Of a stretch of 41,341 nucleotides of DNA, positions 41,248 through 41,341 are shown piece by piece (the first letter of the stretch is position 1; each line of letters starts with the position of its first letter). The DNA is from Lachnospiraceae bacterium UBA7205 (lineage in GTDB: Bacteria; Bacillota; Clostridia; Lachnospirales; Lachnospiraceae): NCBI GenBank assembly GCA_002490665.1, contig DKUL01000014.1, positions 1-41,341 of the forward strand. The letters run 5' to 3'. Under the pieces are notes generated by a model. It worked only from the letters and a program-made list of their open reading frames with translations, was not told where the DNA came from and made no database searches. Made by a program: the position numbers and the translations under genes.

Positions 41248-41341
41248 TTATGCCTTTTTACTTTCTTTTACCTTGGCAAATATCGCCTGCAGCAGAATGA
41301 AGAAGCACAGCAGTATCGCCGTAATAATATTCGCCCACGAA
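41248..41341 (-). CDS. C-terminal end of a membrane protein gene (partial)
   Basis: On the minus strand the frame entering from the window edge reads SWANIITAILLCFFILLQAI followed by FAKVKESKKA and TAA at 41248-41250: a transmembrane helix with a positively charged tail. The terminator just after it supports a real gene end. Too little is present to name it. Confidence 0.55.
   Translation of the reverse strand, partial: SWANIITAILLCFFILLQAIFAKVKESKKA

Overview
The window looks like a chromosomal segment of an endospore-forming member of the Clostridia, most likely Lachnospiraceae. The reasons are SpoVAD and SpoVAE homologues, small families I associate with that group (a DUF5721-like protein, a DUF4179-type anti-sigma factor with its ECF sigma factor), AAGGAGG-type ribosome sites, a tRNA without encoded CCA, and moderate GC with AT-rich intergenic DNA. 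The assignment is an inference from gene content only.

Layout. 1-4.3 kb (minus strand): a small XRE regulator, a MATE exporter, an RsmF-type rRNA methyltransferase and argC. 4.3-7 kb: an accessory patch with two broken AAA/nuclease genes, a structured repeat element, and an intact Abi_2/AbiF-like HEPN gene preceded by a strong promoter and a two-hairpin leader RNA. 7-9 kb: an ECF sigma/anti-sigma pair and tRNA-Ser(CGA). 9-14.5 kb: sbcC and sbcD, the Mre11/Rad50-like nuclease. 14.6-20.2 kb: a 1,865-residue secreted repeat protein. 20.2-26.3 kb: a second accessory block with an XRE regulator and its probable operator array, one AAA-ATPase-like/PD-(D/E)XK protein, two tandem paralogous AAA/PD-(D/E)XK proteins, and remnants of a further paralogue and of another surface protein. 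26.3-35 kb: arginine synthesis (argJ, argB, argD on minus, argG on plus) with a transporter-like gene, a solute-binding protein and an acetyltransferase. 35-41.3 kb: an orphan LytTR regulator, DegV, a DUF5721-like protein, SpoVAE, shikimate kinase, RidA, two uncharacterised small proteins, SpoVAD and the end of a membrane-protein gene.

How the genes connect. ArgJ, ArgB, ArgC, ArgD and ArgG cover glutamate to N-acetylornithine and citrulline to argininosuccinate; argF and argH are not here. SbcC and SbcD form one nuclease complex. The sigma factor and DUF4179 protein form a signalling pair.

The most interesting points are: (1) the AbiF-like gene with its own candidate structured RNA, resembling the RNA-associated AbiF toxin-antitoxin systems proposed as Cas13 relatives; (2) a roughly 125-nt structured element present upstream of both abiF and argG, with base changes that keep the hairpin paired; (3) a promoter/leader cassette shared by sbcD and both tandem AAA/nuclease genes, linked in two cases to the 3' end of a surface-protein gene; and (4) a TATAGTAATT box array between the XRE gene and the giant surface protein. 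I see no CRISPR array, insertion sequence, prophage or rRNA gene.
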